Shown in pieces: positions 12,570-20,875 of a DNA stretch of 43,180 bases. The notes under the pieces are model-generated. The model was not told where the DNA came from and ran no database searches. It was given only the letters and a program-made list of their open reading frames with translations. This DNA is from an uncultured Phycisphaerales bacterium (GTDB lineage Bacteria; Planctomycetota; Phycisphaerae; Phycisphaerales; UBA1924): contig CALLYM010000117.1 in the NCBI GenBank assembly GCA_937858155.1, positions 1 through 43,180 on the forward strand, given 5' to 3'. How positions within the stretch are numbered: the stretch's first letter is position 1; the number at the start of each line of letters is the position of its first letter. The translations under genes were made by a program, and so were the position numbers.

Positions 12570-12669
12570 ATGTATGGGTTCGGGGTTGCTGGGCATTCGG
12601 ACTTGATCAGTGTGCTGCGAACTGGCGGACGCTGCACCATAGGCGAGAAACACGGTACTCCTGACTTGC

Positions 12670-12675
12670 TACGCT
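12670..12675 (+). promoter_or_regulatory. -10-like TACGCT, leaderless start of the MDR gene
   Basis: TACGCT (TANNNT) ends 5 nt before the ATG at 12681, and no Shine-Dalgarno sequence is visible. A weak -35 (GAAACA) lies 17 nt upstream. A transcript from here would start at or next to the ATG. Confidence 0.45.
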
Positions 12676-12680
12676 CGCGC

Positions 12681-13718
12681 ATGCGCGCTGTCGTCCTTCT
12701 CCGCCAAGGTACTCCTGTCACGCCCAACATTGCCTTCCGCACGGATTGGCCCGACCTTCCCGCCACGCCGCCCGGGCACCTCCAGATCAAGGCCCTGGCC
12801 TCGGCGTTCAACCACATGGACCTCTGGGTCGGCATGGGGCTGCCGGGCATCACGGGCTACCCGCGCATCACGGGGTGCGATGCCTGCGGCGTGGTAGAGA
12901 ACGTCGGTCCGGGCGTGTCGGAAACATGGATTGGCAGGCGCGTCATCGTCAACGCCGCGATCCGCCTGCCCGAACGCACCACCCCGACCGATCCGCCCGG
13001 GTCCACCCTCGCGCCCAACTACGAACTGCTGGGCGAGCACCACGACGGATTCTTCCGCGAGCGGTTCCATGCGCCCGCCGCGAACTGCGCGGTCGTGGAT
13101 GGCTGCGACCCGACCGAAGCGGCGGCGTTCGGGCTGTGCGCCCTCACGGCGTATTCGATGATCGTCACGAAGGGCAATCTGCGTCCGGGGCAGTCCATGC
13201 TCGTCACCGGCATCGGCGGCGGTGTCGCGACCATGGGGCTTGCCATCGCGAAGATGCTGGGGTGCCCCACCGCCGTGACCAGCCGGCACCAGTGGAAACT
13301 CGATCGCGCCAAGCAACTGGGCGCAGACCTGTGCGTGCTCGACAAGGGCCAGGACTGGAGCAAGGAGGTCCGCGTGTGGACCGACAAGCGCGGCGTGGAC
13401 ATGGCGGTGGATTCCACCGGGAAGGCGACGCACCTGTCGTGCATCAAGAGCCTCGCGCGGGGTGGGGCGTATGTCACGCCCGGTGCCACCACCGGCGGCG
13501 ACGCGATCACCGACCTCACCCGCATCTTCTGGAATCAGTTGCGGCTGCTGGGCTCGACCATGGGCAGCAACGACGAGTTCCGCGAGGTCGTCTCGCTCTT
13601 CCGAACAGGCAAACTCAAACCCGTTATAGACATGGTGTACACGGCCGAGCAGTGCGCGGAGGCGTACGCGAGGCTTGAGGCGGGTGAGCAGTTTGGGAAG
13701 ATCGTGCTGACTTGGTGA
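12681..13718 (+). CDS. Zinc-independent medium-chain dehydrogenase/quinone reductase-like protein
   Basis: 345 residues of the MDR superfamily. The N-terminal GroES-like domain has ASAFNHMDLWVGMGLPG and ITGCDACGVVENVGPG. The NAD(P)-binding domain has VTGIGGGVATMGLAIAKMLG. The usual catalytic zinc ligands are missing: Asn-His replaces the Cys position and GCDACG replaces GHE. The four-cysteine structural zinc lobe is also absent. This fits the zinc-free 'NHxDLW' branch that reduces quinones, enoyls or aldehydes with NADPH. The substrate cannot be read from sequence. Start ATG 12681 gives the family N-terminus (MRAVVLLRQG). The upstream in-frame extension does not look coding. Confidence 0.85.
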   Translation: MRAVVLLRQGTPVTPNIAFRTDWPDLPATPPGHLQIKALASAFNHMDLWVGMGLPGITGYPRITGCDACGVVENVGPGVSETWIGRRVIVNAAIRLPERTTPTDPPGSTLAPNYELLGEHHDGFFRERFHAPAANCAVVDGCDPTEAAAFGLCALTAYSMIVTKGNLRPGQSMLVTGIGGGVATMGLAIAKMLGCPTAVTSRHQWKLDRAKQLGADLCVLDKGQDWSKEVRVWTDKRGVDMAVDSTGKATHLSCIKSLARGGAYVTPGATTGGDAITDLTRIFWNQLRLLGSTMGSNDEFREVVSLFRTGKLKPVIDMVYTAEQCAEAYARLEAGEQFGKIVLTW

Positions 13719-13728
13719 GCAGAGCGAC

Positions 13729-14595
13729 TCAGTTGCCGCCGGGCTGATCCGCGGTCGGTGATGCCTTCTCGCCTTCAGCGTACTTCCCATACGCGTACAC
13801 CACCATCACGGCGGGGACAAATGTCATCTCGCCCGCCCGGCGGGAAACCGACGCAAGGCTCGCGTGGCGTCCTTCTGCGACCTCTCTGTTGAGATCGATC
13901 GTCATCTTGTCGAGCGTCACGACGAGTTTGCCCAAGATCTCCCACTGTTCTTTGTCCTTGGGCATGAACTTGTCCGCGCCGGGTACGTTGGTGGGCAGCA
14001 CGATGTACCAGCGCTCGTCCGTTTCCTTGCGCATCACCATGCCCACGGGCGGCAGCACGGGTTTTTCATCCCAGAGGATCGCCGCGGTCTCGTCGTCAAC
14101 CTCCAGGACCGTGAGGCGTCCTTGTGTGTCGCTCAGGAACGCGTACGGGTCTGTAAAGAGACGGGTGAGGGCGTCGTTGAAGTCGTCGCGTGTCTGCGAG
14201 CGGTCTTTGGCTTGGCCACCGCGCGAGCGCCCCGCTCTGCTGCCCGCCACGCCACGCGACTGCAGCACGAGTTGTCCAACCAGGCTTGTGGCCCTGCCTT
14301 CTTTCGCTGCCTCTTCCGCCTTGCGGCGCAGCTCGGCAACCTCGCCCGGGTACTTGTCATTGATGGTCTTTGCGAGCGCTTCTACATCTCCCAGCAATCG
14401 CCCCACCGTGTTCAACCAGCGCCGCATGTCCGGGTTGTCGGCATGGATCAATCGCGGCAGCTTCTCCGCTTCGCCGTTCTTGACCATCAGTTGCGCAGAA
14501 GCAAGGGTTTCCTCCGGCGTGCCCTGGGGGTAGGGGTCGCGTGAGCATGCCCCAATCGCCACGGCTGCCGCGAGCATGATCCACCACGCCTTCAT
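13729..14595 (-). CDS. Lipoprotein of unknown function
   Basis: 288 residues. The signal peptide ends at lipobox IGAC (MLAAAVAIGACSRD). The mature part is mostly helical and charged (PEETLASAQLMVKNGEAEKL, AELRRKAEEAAKEG). A strand-rich section follows (LTVLEVDDETAAILWDEK, WYIVLPTNVPGAD), resembling proteins with a conserved 'number of days/deaths' SBP-like helper fold, but I cannot name a family. It is convergent with the MDR gene (10 nt gap) and divergent from the TolB-like gene. The start is set by the signal peptide and by a -10-like element 6 nt upstream. Confidence 0.7.
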   Translation of the reverse strand: MKAWWIMLAAAVAIGACSRDPYPQGTPEETLASAQLMVKNGEAEKLPRLIHADNPDMRRWLNTVGRLLGDVEALAKTINDKYPGEVAELRRKAEEAAKEGRATSLVGQLVLQSRGVAGSRAGRSRGGQAKDRSQTRDDFNDALTRLFTDPYAFLSDTQGRLTVLEVDDETAAILWDEKPVLPPVGMVMRKETDERWYIVLPTNVPGADKFMPKDKEQWEILGKLVVTLDKMTIDLNREVAEGRHASLASVSRRAGEMTFVPAVMVVYAYGKYAEGEKASPTADQPGGN

Positions 14596-14601
14596 GCGCG
14601 G

Positions 14602-14607
14602 ACTGTA
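14602..14607 (-). promoter_or_regulatory. -10-like TACAGT, leaderless start of the lipoprotein gene
   Basis: On the minus strand TACAGT lies 6 nt before the ATG at 14595, and no ribosome site is visible. The remaining gap to 14821 (226 bp in all, between divergent genes) holds a small GACGCC/GGCGT hairpin and no gene that I can see. Confidence 0.4.
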
Positions 14608-14821
14608 CGTGACAGGTTCATCCTGGTTACTGCGCCCGCCTTGCCGCCTGGAATCTGGCGTGTTTGCACATTGTTTCGCCCAACCCGCATATCCCGCACG
14701 CGCACCCCTCAATCTCGATCCATTGCGCTTACCGGACGCCCATCCGGCGTGTGCCCAGCCGATGCCATATCCACGCGTCGCCGCCGCGCGCCGCCCTGTG
14801 ATTGCCCCAGAGGAGCCAAGC

Positions 14822-16315
14822 ATGACTTGCCGCACCGCCGCCGTCGTCTCCACCCTCGCTGCCACCGTGCTCCTCGCCGCTTGTGGCACGTCTCGCACCA
14901 TTTATGTCAACCGCTGGCCTGCGGACGGGCAGTCCACCGGCGCGTTTGTCACAACGCCCGGCGTCACGGTGAAGGCTTCCAGTGCGAAGCCCACGGCGCC
15001 CGCTATCGCCGTTGCGAAGCCCACGAACCAGAAGGCGGGCCCTGCGGCACCAGCGGTCGCCATGGCAGCCCACGCGAGGACCGAAACACAGACCGCGCCC
15101 GCAGCGGACACGACGCCTACGGGGACGGCTTCCGTGCCCACCACCAGCCTGAACTCAGGCTTTGAAATCACGTCCAACGCGCCCGCGCTGCCTGTTCATC
15201 GGCAGGCGCCGCAGCTGGGCACCATCCCGAACAACCCGTCCGAGGACGTTGACACCTCGGCGGTGTTCCGCCCCACCACCGCGAATTCGGAGACCATGGA
15301 GCCCAGCACTCAGAACGTCTCACGCATCACGTACGCGGAAGAGGGCGCGGACTTTGACCCAAGCCTTTCCAAGGACGGTGAGCTTCTCGCCTTTGCCAGC
15401 ACATCACACCGTTCCACGGCAGACATCTACGTCAAGCGAGTCAACTCCCGGGTGGTGACGCAGCTCACCAACGACCCCGCCCACGACATGTGCCCGCGCA
15501 TCAGCCCGGATGGCAAGCAGATCGCGTTCTGCTCCGACCGGTCGGGCAACTGGGACGTCTACGTCATGCCCACGGATGGCGGCCGCCCCGTGCAGGTAAC
15601 TTTCGACCCCGCCGACGAGATCGCCCCCTCCTGGTCCCCCGACGGCACCCAGGTTGTCTACTCCCGCATGGGCGACAACTCGGGCCGGTGGGAGATGTGG
15701 ATCGCACAGGTGAACCGTCCCGAGGTCGCCAACTTCATCGGGTATGGCCTCTTCCCTCAGTGGAACCCCGTGAGCGGCACGGGCAAGGAAGGCGCGGACC
15801 AGATTCTCTTCCAGGTCGGCCGTGAACGCGGCCGTCGCACGTTCGGCGTCTGGACCATTGACGTGACCGATGGGCAGGCCGGCAACGCGACCGAGATCCG
15901 CTCCAGCAGCACGAACGCCCTGATCAATCCCTCCTGGTCCCCCGACGGCAAGTGGGTTGTATTCGCGGAGGTCCCTGTCAATGTGGGCGAGGCAAAGAAC
16001 GCACCCCTGGCCGATTCGGCCAACTCTCAGCCGCGCCAAATAACCAGCACGCTCTGGTTGGTGAGCGTTGAGAATGAGGCCCCGGTCCGCCTGACGTTTG
16101 GCAACCGCCTGGCCCTGTCGCCCGTGTGGAGCCGCAGCAACCGCCTTTTCTTCGTGTCCAACAACACGGGCGTCGAGAACATCTGGTCCCTGGACATGAC
16201 CAAGCCTCTCACGACCGCTTCAGCGATGGTCCGGTCAGATTCGCACTCCACGTACGCCACCCAGCCCGAAGAGGGGGCGCAGGAACTGCAGACCGAGCAC
16301 GGCGGTAACCGATGA
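14822..16315 (+). CDS. TolB-like beta-propeller lipoprotein
   Basis: 497 residues with a clear ribosome site (AGAGGAG, 7 nt before ATG). The signal peptide ends at LLAAC. A roughly 130-residue Ala/Thr/Pro-rich linker follows. From about residue 165 come TolB-type PD40 blades: DFDPSLSKDGELLAFAS, CPRISPDGKQIAFCSDRSG, APSWSPDGTQVVYSRMGD, NPSWSPDGKWVVFAE and LSPVWSRSNRLFFVSNN. TolB works at the outer membrane with Tol-Pal, but isolated planctomycete members have unknown partners, and no tol/pal gene is present here. The next lipoprotein gene (16386) follows after 70 nt and may be co-transcribed. Confidence 0.82.
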   Translation: MTCRTAAVVSTLAATVLLAACGTSRTIYVNRWPADGQSTGAFVTTPGVTVKASSAKPTAPAIAVAKPTNQKAGPAAPAVAMAAHARTETQTAPAADTTPTGTASVPTTSLNSGFEITSNAPALPVHRQAPQLGTIPNNPSEDVDTSAVFRPTTANSETMEPSTQNVSRITYAEEGADFDPSLSKDGELLAFASTSHRSTADIYVKRVNSRVVTQLTNDPAHDMCPRISPDGKQIAFCSDRSGNWDVYVMPTDGGRPVQVTFDPADEIAPSWSPDGTQVVYSRMGDNSGRWEMWIAQVNRPEVANFIGYGLFPQWNPVSGTGKEGADQILFQVGRERGRRTFGVWTIDVTDGQAGNATEIRSSSTNALINPSWSPDGKWVVFAEVPVNVGEAKNAPLADSANSQPRQITSTLWLVSVENEAPVRLTFGNRLALSPVWSRSNRLFFVSNNTGVENIWSLDMTKPLTTASAMVRSDSHSTYATQPEEGAQELQTEHGGNR

Positions 16316-16392
16316 TGCATGGCCCCCTCCCGGCAGGAGGGGCCAGGAGTCGGCCTGGCAGCATGCTTGCTGCCGGCCACTTGCCATGCATC
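16314..16392 (+). repeat. Nested inverted repeats between two lipoprotein genes
   Basis: Outer arms GATGCATGGC (16314-16323) and GCCATGCATC (16383-16392) enclose two inner hairpins: GGCCCCCTCC/GGAGGGGCC (16321-16344, one bulge) and GGCCTGGCAGCA/TGCTGCCGGCC (16352-16378). The right outer arm contains the ATG of the next gene at 16386, so its start could be masked when folded. There is no T-tract, so a simple intrinsic terminator is unlikely. Confidence 0.55.
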
Positions 16393-17177
16393 GATCTCTC
16401 ATCCCTGTCATCCTTGCTGTTTCTGGCCTGATCCTTGGCTGCGCTTCGCGCCCGCGGGACGTGCTGGTCGCCCCGCGCACACTGACTGCGCCATACGACA
16501 CTGCCAAGGGAGAGGTCCTATGGGCCGTTGCCCCACTGCGCAATGAGTCGGGCGCTTCGATCGCTGACGAAAACCTCCTGACTGATCGCGTCATCGGCGC
16601 GGTAGAGGAGGCTCAGGGCATCCGATGCCTGCCGCTTTCCCGCACCCTTGCGGCGATGGAAGCCCTGAAGGTGCGATCCATCCGTACGCCTGGTGAAGCC
16701 AGGGCACTCGCGCAGGCGATGGGGGTGGAGGCAATCATCGTCGGATCGGTCACGTCCTACGACCCCTACACGCCTTCCCTGGGACTTTCGCTCGGGTTGT
16801 TCCCGCGTTCTGGAGCACCAGGGGCAACCACCGGCCTGAACCCCAAGGACCTCACCCGCGCAACGACCGAGGGACCGGCGTCCACGCCCGCGTTCCCGCT
16901 CGACCGGCCGGTGGCCGTGGTCTCCGAACGCTGGGACGCCAAGAACCACCAGGTGCTGGCCGACGTCAAGGCATTCGCGGAAGGACGTATGAAGCAGCCT
17001 TCGGCGATGGGCTGGCGTCGGTACCTCGCCTCGATGGACCTCTTCAGCGAGTTTGCGTCCTACCGCGCCGTCGATTCGCTCCTGCAGCAGGAATGGACCC
17101 GTACCGCTCGCGCCGACATGCCTCCGGCTCAATCTCGGCCGTTGGCAACTCAGTCGCCCGGCAGCAATAACGAGTAA
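16386..17177 (+). CDS. Lipoprotein with a CsgG/LPP20-like N-terminal domain
   Basis: 263 residues. The signal peptide ends at lipobox ILGC (LIPVILAVSGLILGCASRP). Residues about 35-120 read VLWAVAPLRNESG, LLTDRVIGAVEEAQGIRCLP and ALAQAMGVEAIIVGSVTSYD. This is the alternating alpha/beta pattern of the GNA1162, CsgG and TolB-N superfamily, in which periplasmic lipoproteins handle outer-membrane assembly. The C-terminal half is less conserved. It sits downstream of the TolB-like gene, which makes a joint envelope role plausible. No Shine-Dalgarno is seen, and the start lies inside an inverted repeat. Confidence 0.72.
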   Translation: MHRSLIPVILAVSGLILGCASRPRDVLVAPRTLTAPYDTAKGEVLWAVAPLRNESGASIADENLLTDRVIGAVEEAQGIRCLPLSRTLAAMEALKVRSIRTPGEARALAQAMGVEAIIVGSVTSYDPYTPSLGLSLGLFPRSGAPGATTGLNPKDLTRATTEGPASTPAFPLDRPVAVVSERWDAKNHQVLADVKAFAEGRMKQPSAMGWRRYLASMDLFSEFASYRAVDSLLQQEWTRTARADMPPAQSRPLATQSPGSNNE

Positions 17178-17229
17178 GCCAATCGTTGAGCTCCTTAAAC
17201 GGGGTGCCCTCGCCCGCGTCCAGATCCGC

Positions 17230-18957
17230 TCAGGCAAGCGTCCCGCTCAAACCCACGCCGTCTGCCCCCTCGATACGCACTCGCTGCAGCGTCCCGATCA
17301 GGGAGTGTGCCTGTTCGCGCGGGGCGTCAAAGAACACGATCAGGTCCGTGTCGGTGCGGCTCACGAGCTGCATGGTCGGACTGTCATGATCGCCGGTCAA
17401 GGGTTCTCTCGCTGCCGCGCATCCGCAGCCGCCCCCGCATCCATCATCCTGAGTTCCTCGTCCGCCGATGGTGATGGCAACCAAGCCCCGCTGGCGGATG
17501 TCGCCCTGGGTCATGCCCGACTTCTTCAGTTCACGCTGACTCGGCCCTTCGACCAGAACCTCCGCAATCGTGCCGACCTGCTCGCGTCCAATCGACTGCG
17601 TCACTTCGTTCTGCAGTGCGAGCAGCGCGTTGTTCCGGCGACGCTTGTCCGCTTCGGGGACGTCGTCCTCCAACTTCTCATACGCCACCGTGCCGGGCCG
17701 CGCCGAGTACTTGAATATGAACGAGTTCTTGAAGCGGCAGTGCTGGACGAGGCGGCCGGTCGCCTCGAAGTCGTCTTCCGTCTCCGTCGGGAAGCCCACG
17801 ATGAAGTCGCTGGAGATCATCACCGGACGCCCGATTTCCGGCTGGTGCAGGTAGGTGCGCACCCGGTCGACGAACTCAACATATTCCGCGACCGAGTACC
17901 CCCGGTTCATCATCTTCAGCATGCGGTCGCTGCCGCTCTGCGCCGGGGCGTGGATGTAGCGGCAGATGCGCGGATGGTGCCGCATCACCTCCAGCACGTC
18001 CTCGCCGAAGTCACGCGGGTAACTCGTTACGAATCGCAGCCGCAGGATACCGGGCACTTCATCATGGATGCGCCGCAGGAGGTCTGCGAAGGTCGTGACG
18101 TTCGCGCCGGCGAACGGGTCGCGGCTGTGCCCGCCCGCGTAGCTGCGTCCCTTCTGAGGCTGGGTGACACCGTCCACCTTGACGGCGGCCCCGTGCTCGA
18201 ATCGGTAGTGGTTGACGGTCTGTCCGAGCAGTGTGACTTCTATGACGCCTGCGTCCGCGAGGCGTTTGCACTCGTCGATGATGTGCTGGGGCGGCCGGTG
18301 CACCTCCGCGCCGCGTGTGAAGGGCACCACGCAGTACGTGCAGAACTTGTTGCATCCCCTTGTAATACGCACGTACGCAGTACGGGCAGTCCCGGCAACT
18401 GCATTGGCACTCGCCTGATCCACGGGCGAGATGCTCCTCGAAAGGTCCAGCATCTCCAGCGTGTCCGCCGCCGCAGCGAGCGTCGCGCTTCGACGGGAAG
18501 AAGAGCCTTGGAGCGCGACCTGTCCGGCAGAAACTCTCGCGATCTGCGCCGCGGCAGGGTCCTGACGATGCTCATCCTCCAGGAGGCTGAGCCGCGTCCG
18601 CACAGCGTTGTCGAGCAGCCCGGGAAGCTTATCGAGTTCTCCCGGGCCGCACAGGACATCCACCACCGGCATGCGTTTGATGAGGTCCGGTCCGTCACGC
18701 TCTGCCATGCACCCCAGCACGCCGACAACGAGGCTGGGCTCTTGCCCCTTGCGTGCCCTGAGCTCCCCCAGCCTGCTCCACACCTTCTGTTCCGCATGCT
18801 CCCGCACGGAACATGTGTTATAGAGCACGACCCCGGCATCTTCCGCGTCGCCGACGAACTGGTACCCCAGGGCGCGCAGCTGGCCCGCCACAAGCTCGCT
18901 GTCGAGCTCGTTCATTTGGCAGCCGAAAGTCTCGAGGTACACCTTCCGTGCGGACAT
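17230..18957 (-). CDS. miaB: tRNA-2-methylthio-N6-isopentenyladenosine-37 synthase MiaB, enlarged
   Basis: Radical-SAM methylthiotransferase acting on A37 of tRNAs reading UNN codons. The N-terminal UPF0004 domain has VYLETFGCQMNELDSE, NTCSVREHAEQK and GVLGCMAERDG, giving the three cysteines of the auxiliary cluster. The radical-SAM site is RGCNKFCTYCVVPFTRG. QPEIGRPVMISSDFIVGFPT and the C-terminal TRAM domain (VLVEGPSQRE) follow. At 575 residues it is about 100 longer than usual. Extra sequence lies between the first two domains, and a Cys/Gly-rich insert (CGGGCGC, near residue 510) sits inside the TRAM region. It is convergent with the upstream lipoprotein gene and divergent from the histidine kinase. 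Confidence 0.92.
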   Translation of the reverse strand: MSARKVYLETFGCQMNELDSELVAGQLRALGYQFVGDAEDAGVVLYNTCSVREHAEQKVWSRLGELRARKGQEPSLVVGVLGCMAERDGPDLIKRMPVVDVLCGPGELDKLPGLLDNAVRTRLSLLEDEHRQDPAAAQIARVSAGQVALQGSSSRRSATLAAAADTLEMLDLSRSISPVDQASANAVAGTARTAYVRITRGCNKFCTYCVVPFTRGAEVHRPPQHIIDECKRLADAGVIEVTLLGQTVNHYRFEHGAAVKVDGVTQPQKGRSYAGGHSRDPFAGANVTTFADLLRRIHDEVPGILRLRFVTSYPRDFGEDVLEVMRHHPRICRYIHAPAQSGSDRMLKMMNRGYSVAEYVEFVDRVRTYLHQPEIGRPVMISSDFIVGFPTETEDDFEATGRLVQHCRFKNSFIFKYSARPGTVAYEKLEDDVPEADKRRRNNALLALQNEVTQSIGREQVGTIAEVLVEGPSQRELKKSGMTQGDIRQRGLVAITIGGRGTQDDGCGGGCGCAAAREPLTGDHDSPTMQLVSRTDTDLIVFFDAPREQAHSLIGTLQRVRIEGADGVGLSGTLA

Positions 18958-18965
18958 GACAGCCC

Positions 18966-18971
18966 ATGGTA
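18966..18971 (-). promoter_or_regulatory. -10-like TACCAT before miaB
   Basis: TACCAT on the minus strand lies 8 nt before the miaB ATG (18957), with no ribosome site between. It fits the leaderless pattern seen at other genes in this window. Confidence 0.4.
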
Positions 18972-19137
18972 CGCTGAAACCCCAGCAGTCACACTCTGAT
19001 TCCCGTGATGCGCGGCGGCGTCTGAGAATTACTGAATCGGCAGTAGCGGCGCCCGGATAGGTCCGCGCACCACCGACTTGTTCAATACCCGCGCCGCGAT
19101 TCTTGGGCGTCCCCGCGCCTTGGCGGGGTCATGTCTC

Positions 19138-19143
19138 TACCCT
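19138..19143 (+). promoter_or_regulatory. -10-like TACCCT before the histidine kinase
   Basis: TACCCT lies 6 nt before ATG 19150 and no Shine-Dalgarno is visible. A hairpin (CCCCGC/GCGGGG, 19111-19128) sits just upstream, where a -35 would be expected. The miaB-kinase gap (18958-19149) holds no gene. Confidence 0.4.
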
Positions 19144-19149
19144 GCCCGC

Positions 19150-20751
19150 ATGTTCCGCGGTCTTTCGCTCGCGATGAAGTGCATGCTGCTCTTCGGCGGC
19201 GCGATTGTGCTCATCATTCTCGCAGCGCTCGTCGGCCCGTGGATCCGCATGAACATGCTGATCGACGAGGGCCAGCTGGAGCTCTCGCGGCAGATGGTCA
19301 CGATCTGGGAGGCCGCGCGCGAGGAGCAGCGTGGTCAGGGCGTTGATAATGGACCGTGGCTCCTGCCCAGACTTACGCCAGCGCCAGACCAGAAGTACGC
19401 GGGCATTGATGCGCGCGAGCTCACGATCTCGCAGGCACGGCGCATGGGCTCTGTGTTTCTGGACCATGCCATAGGGCAGTTCGCAGGAAACCCGACCCGC
19501 TCTGACTATCAGGAAGCATCGTGGGTGGGCACGACGCGTGAATTCCGCTACGCCCGCGCGGTGCGTCGTGAGGTCCAGAACGAAGTGAGGCTTGTGGGCG
19601 TCATCGAGCTCAGCCGGCGTGAGTACGACCCTTTGCGGCTCATCGTGTTCAACTCGATCTACCTGCTTGTGGCGGGGTTCTTCGTGCTCGCCCTGGCGAT
19701 GGTCGTGTTCTGGCTGCTGACAAACAAGATCTTTCTGGCCCCGGTGCGCGTGTTGCGGGACACGGCAGAGCGTGTGCGCCAGGGCAACCTTGCCATCCGC
19801 TCCGATATCAAGACGGGCGACGAGTTTGAGGAATTGTCGGACACGTTTAACTCAATGCTGACCGACCTTCAGGCCAGCCAGGACCGCCTGCGCAATATCA
19901 ACGCCGCGCTGGACATGAAGCTTCACGAACTCAGCGCCACCAACTCCACGCTGCACCAGGCGGCCAAGCTCAAGGGCGAGTTCCTTGCGTCGGTCAGCCA
20001 TGAGCTGCGTACCCCGCTCAATTCCATCATCGGCTTTACCGAGCTGCTGCAGGAAATGGCTCGCACGGACGCCGAGAGCGAAACATCGCTCGCCAACGCT
20101 CCACGGCGCCTGAGGTACACGGAGAACATCCTGACCGCCGGGCGCAGCCTCCTGACGCTGATCAACTCCCTGCTGGAGATGGCCCGCATCGAGGCGGGCA
20201 AGGTGGACCTCCGCATCGAACGCACCAACCTCCGAGACGCGTGCGAAGGACTCATCGGTCTCATCACGCCGCAGGCCGATAAGAAAGGCGTCATGCTGAA
20301 GCTGGAGGTCGCAGAGGATCTGCCCTTTATCCGCACCGACCCACGGAAGTTCCAGCAGATCATCTTTAACTTCCTGAGCAACGCGGTGAAGTTCACCCCG
20401 ACCGCCGCGAGCGAGAAGACGGGCATCGTCCGGGTTCCCGAGGTCACGCTCCGCGCCGAACGCCTGCCCCCCGCCGGTGCCGACGACGAGGAACGCGTCC
20501 GCGTGAGCGTCATCGATAACGGCCCGGGCATCCCCAAGGAGGAGCAGGAACGCATCTTCGAGAAGTTCTACCAGCTGGAAGGCGGGCACACCCGCGAAGC
20601 CAGCGGCACGGGGCTGGGGCTTGCGATCAGCAAAGAGTTGGCGCAGGTGCTTGGCGGCCAGATTCAACTGGTGAGCAACCAGGGGCAGGGGTCGATGTTC
20701 AGCCTGATTCTGCCGGTCGAACCAGCACCAGAACCTGTTTCGACTCCTTGA
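19150..20751 (+). CDS. Membrane sensor histidine kinase (orphan)
   Basis: 533 residues. TM1 is at about 9-32 and TM2 at about 165-190, bracketing a roughly 130-residue external sensor domain. HAMP follows (FLAPVRVLRDTAERVRQGNL), then a short coiled coil. The HisKA box is ASVSHELRTPLNSIIGF with His near residue 287. The HATPase has the N box (NFLSNAVKFTP) and G boxes (DNGPGIPKEEQERIFEKFYQ, SGTGLGLAISKELAQVLGG). There is no receiver domain, and no response regulator gene lies nearby, so the partner is elsewhere. The stimulus is unknown. ATG 19150 gives a proper N-terminus. The upstream in-frame extension to 19078 looks non-coding. Confidence 0.93.
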   Translation: MFRGLSLAMKCMLLFGGAIVLIILAALVGPWIRMNMLIDEGQLELSRQMVTIWEAAREEQRGQGVDNGPWLLPRLTPAPDQKYAGIDARELTISQARRMGSVFLDHAIGQFAGNPTRSDYQEASWVGTTREFRYARAVRREVQNEVRLVGVIELSRREYDPLRLIVFNSIYLLVAGFFVLALAMVVFWLLTNKIFLAPVRVLRDTAERVRQGNLAIRSDIKTGDEFEELSDTFNSMLTDLQASQDRLRNINAALDMKLHELSATNSTLHQAAKLKGEFLASVSHELRTPLNSIIGFTELLQEMARTDAESETSLANAPRRLRYTENILTAGRSLLTLINSLLEMARIEAGKVDLRIERTNLRDACEGLIGLITPQADKKGVMLKLEVAEDLPFIRTDPRKFQQIIFNFLSNAVKFTPTAASEKTGIVRVPEVTLRAERLPPAGADDEERVRVSVIDNGPGIPKEEQERIFEKFYQLEGGHTREASGTGLGLAISKELAQVLGGQIQLVSNQGQGSMFSLILPVEPAPEPVSTP

Positions 20752-20824
20752 TGCCTGCGCTCCCACTCCACTGCTCTGAGCGGAGGGGGTGCCGAGTCTT
20801 CGAGGCGGGAGAGGCTCTGCGTGC

Positions 20825-20856
20825 CACGACTTTGCCCGCTTTGGGGCAAAGTCGTG
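20825..20856 (+). terminator. Strong hairpin after the histidine kinase gene
   Basis: CACGACTTTGCCC (20825-20837) and GGGCAAAGTCGTG (20844-20856) form a perfect 13-bp stem with a 6-nt loop, 73 nt after the kinase stop and just before the next promoter-like site. It has no T-run after it, so it may act as a transcription end by another mechanism or protect the 3' end. Confidence 0.5.
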
Positions 20857-20864
20857 CTCTTCAC

Positions 20865-20870
20865 TACGAT
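20865..20870 (+). promoter_or_regulatory. -10-like TACGAT, leaderless start of the zinc-ribbon gene
   Basis: TACGAT lies 5 nt before GTG 20876. This supports that GTG as start of the zinc-ribbon protein, because its first residues are then the ribbon itself (MRCEHCKYDL). Confidence 0.45.
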
Positions 20871-20875
20871 TCGCC

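Noticed and set aside
12681-13718. Zinc alcohol dehydrogenase
   Set aside because: Catalytic and structural zinc ligands are missing, so I call it a zinc-free MDR reductase.
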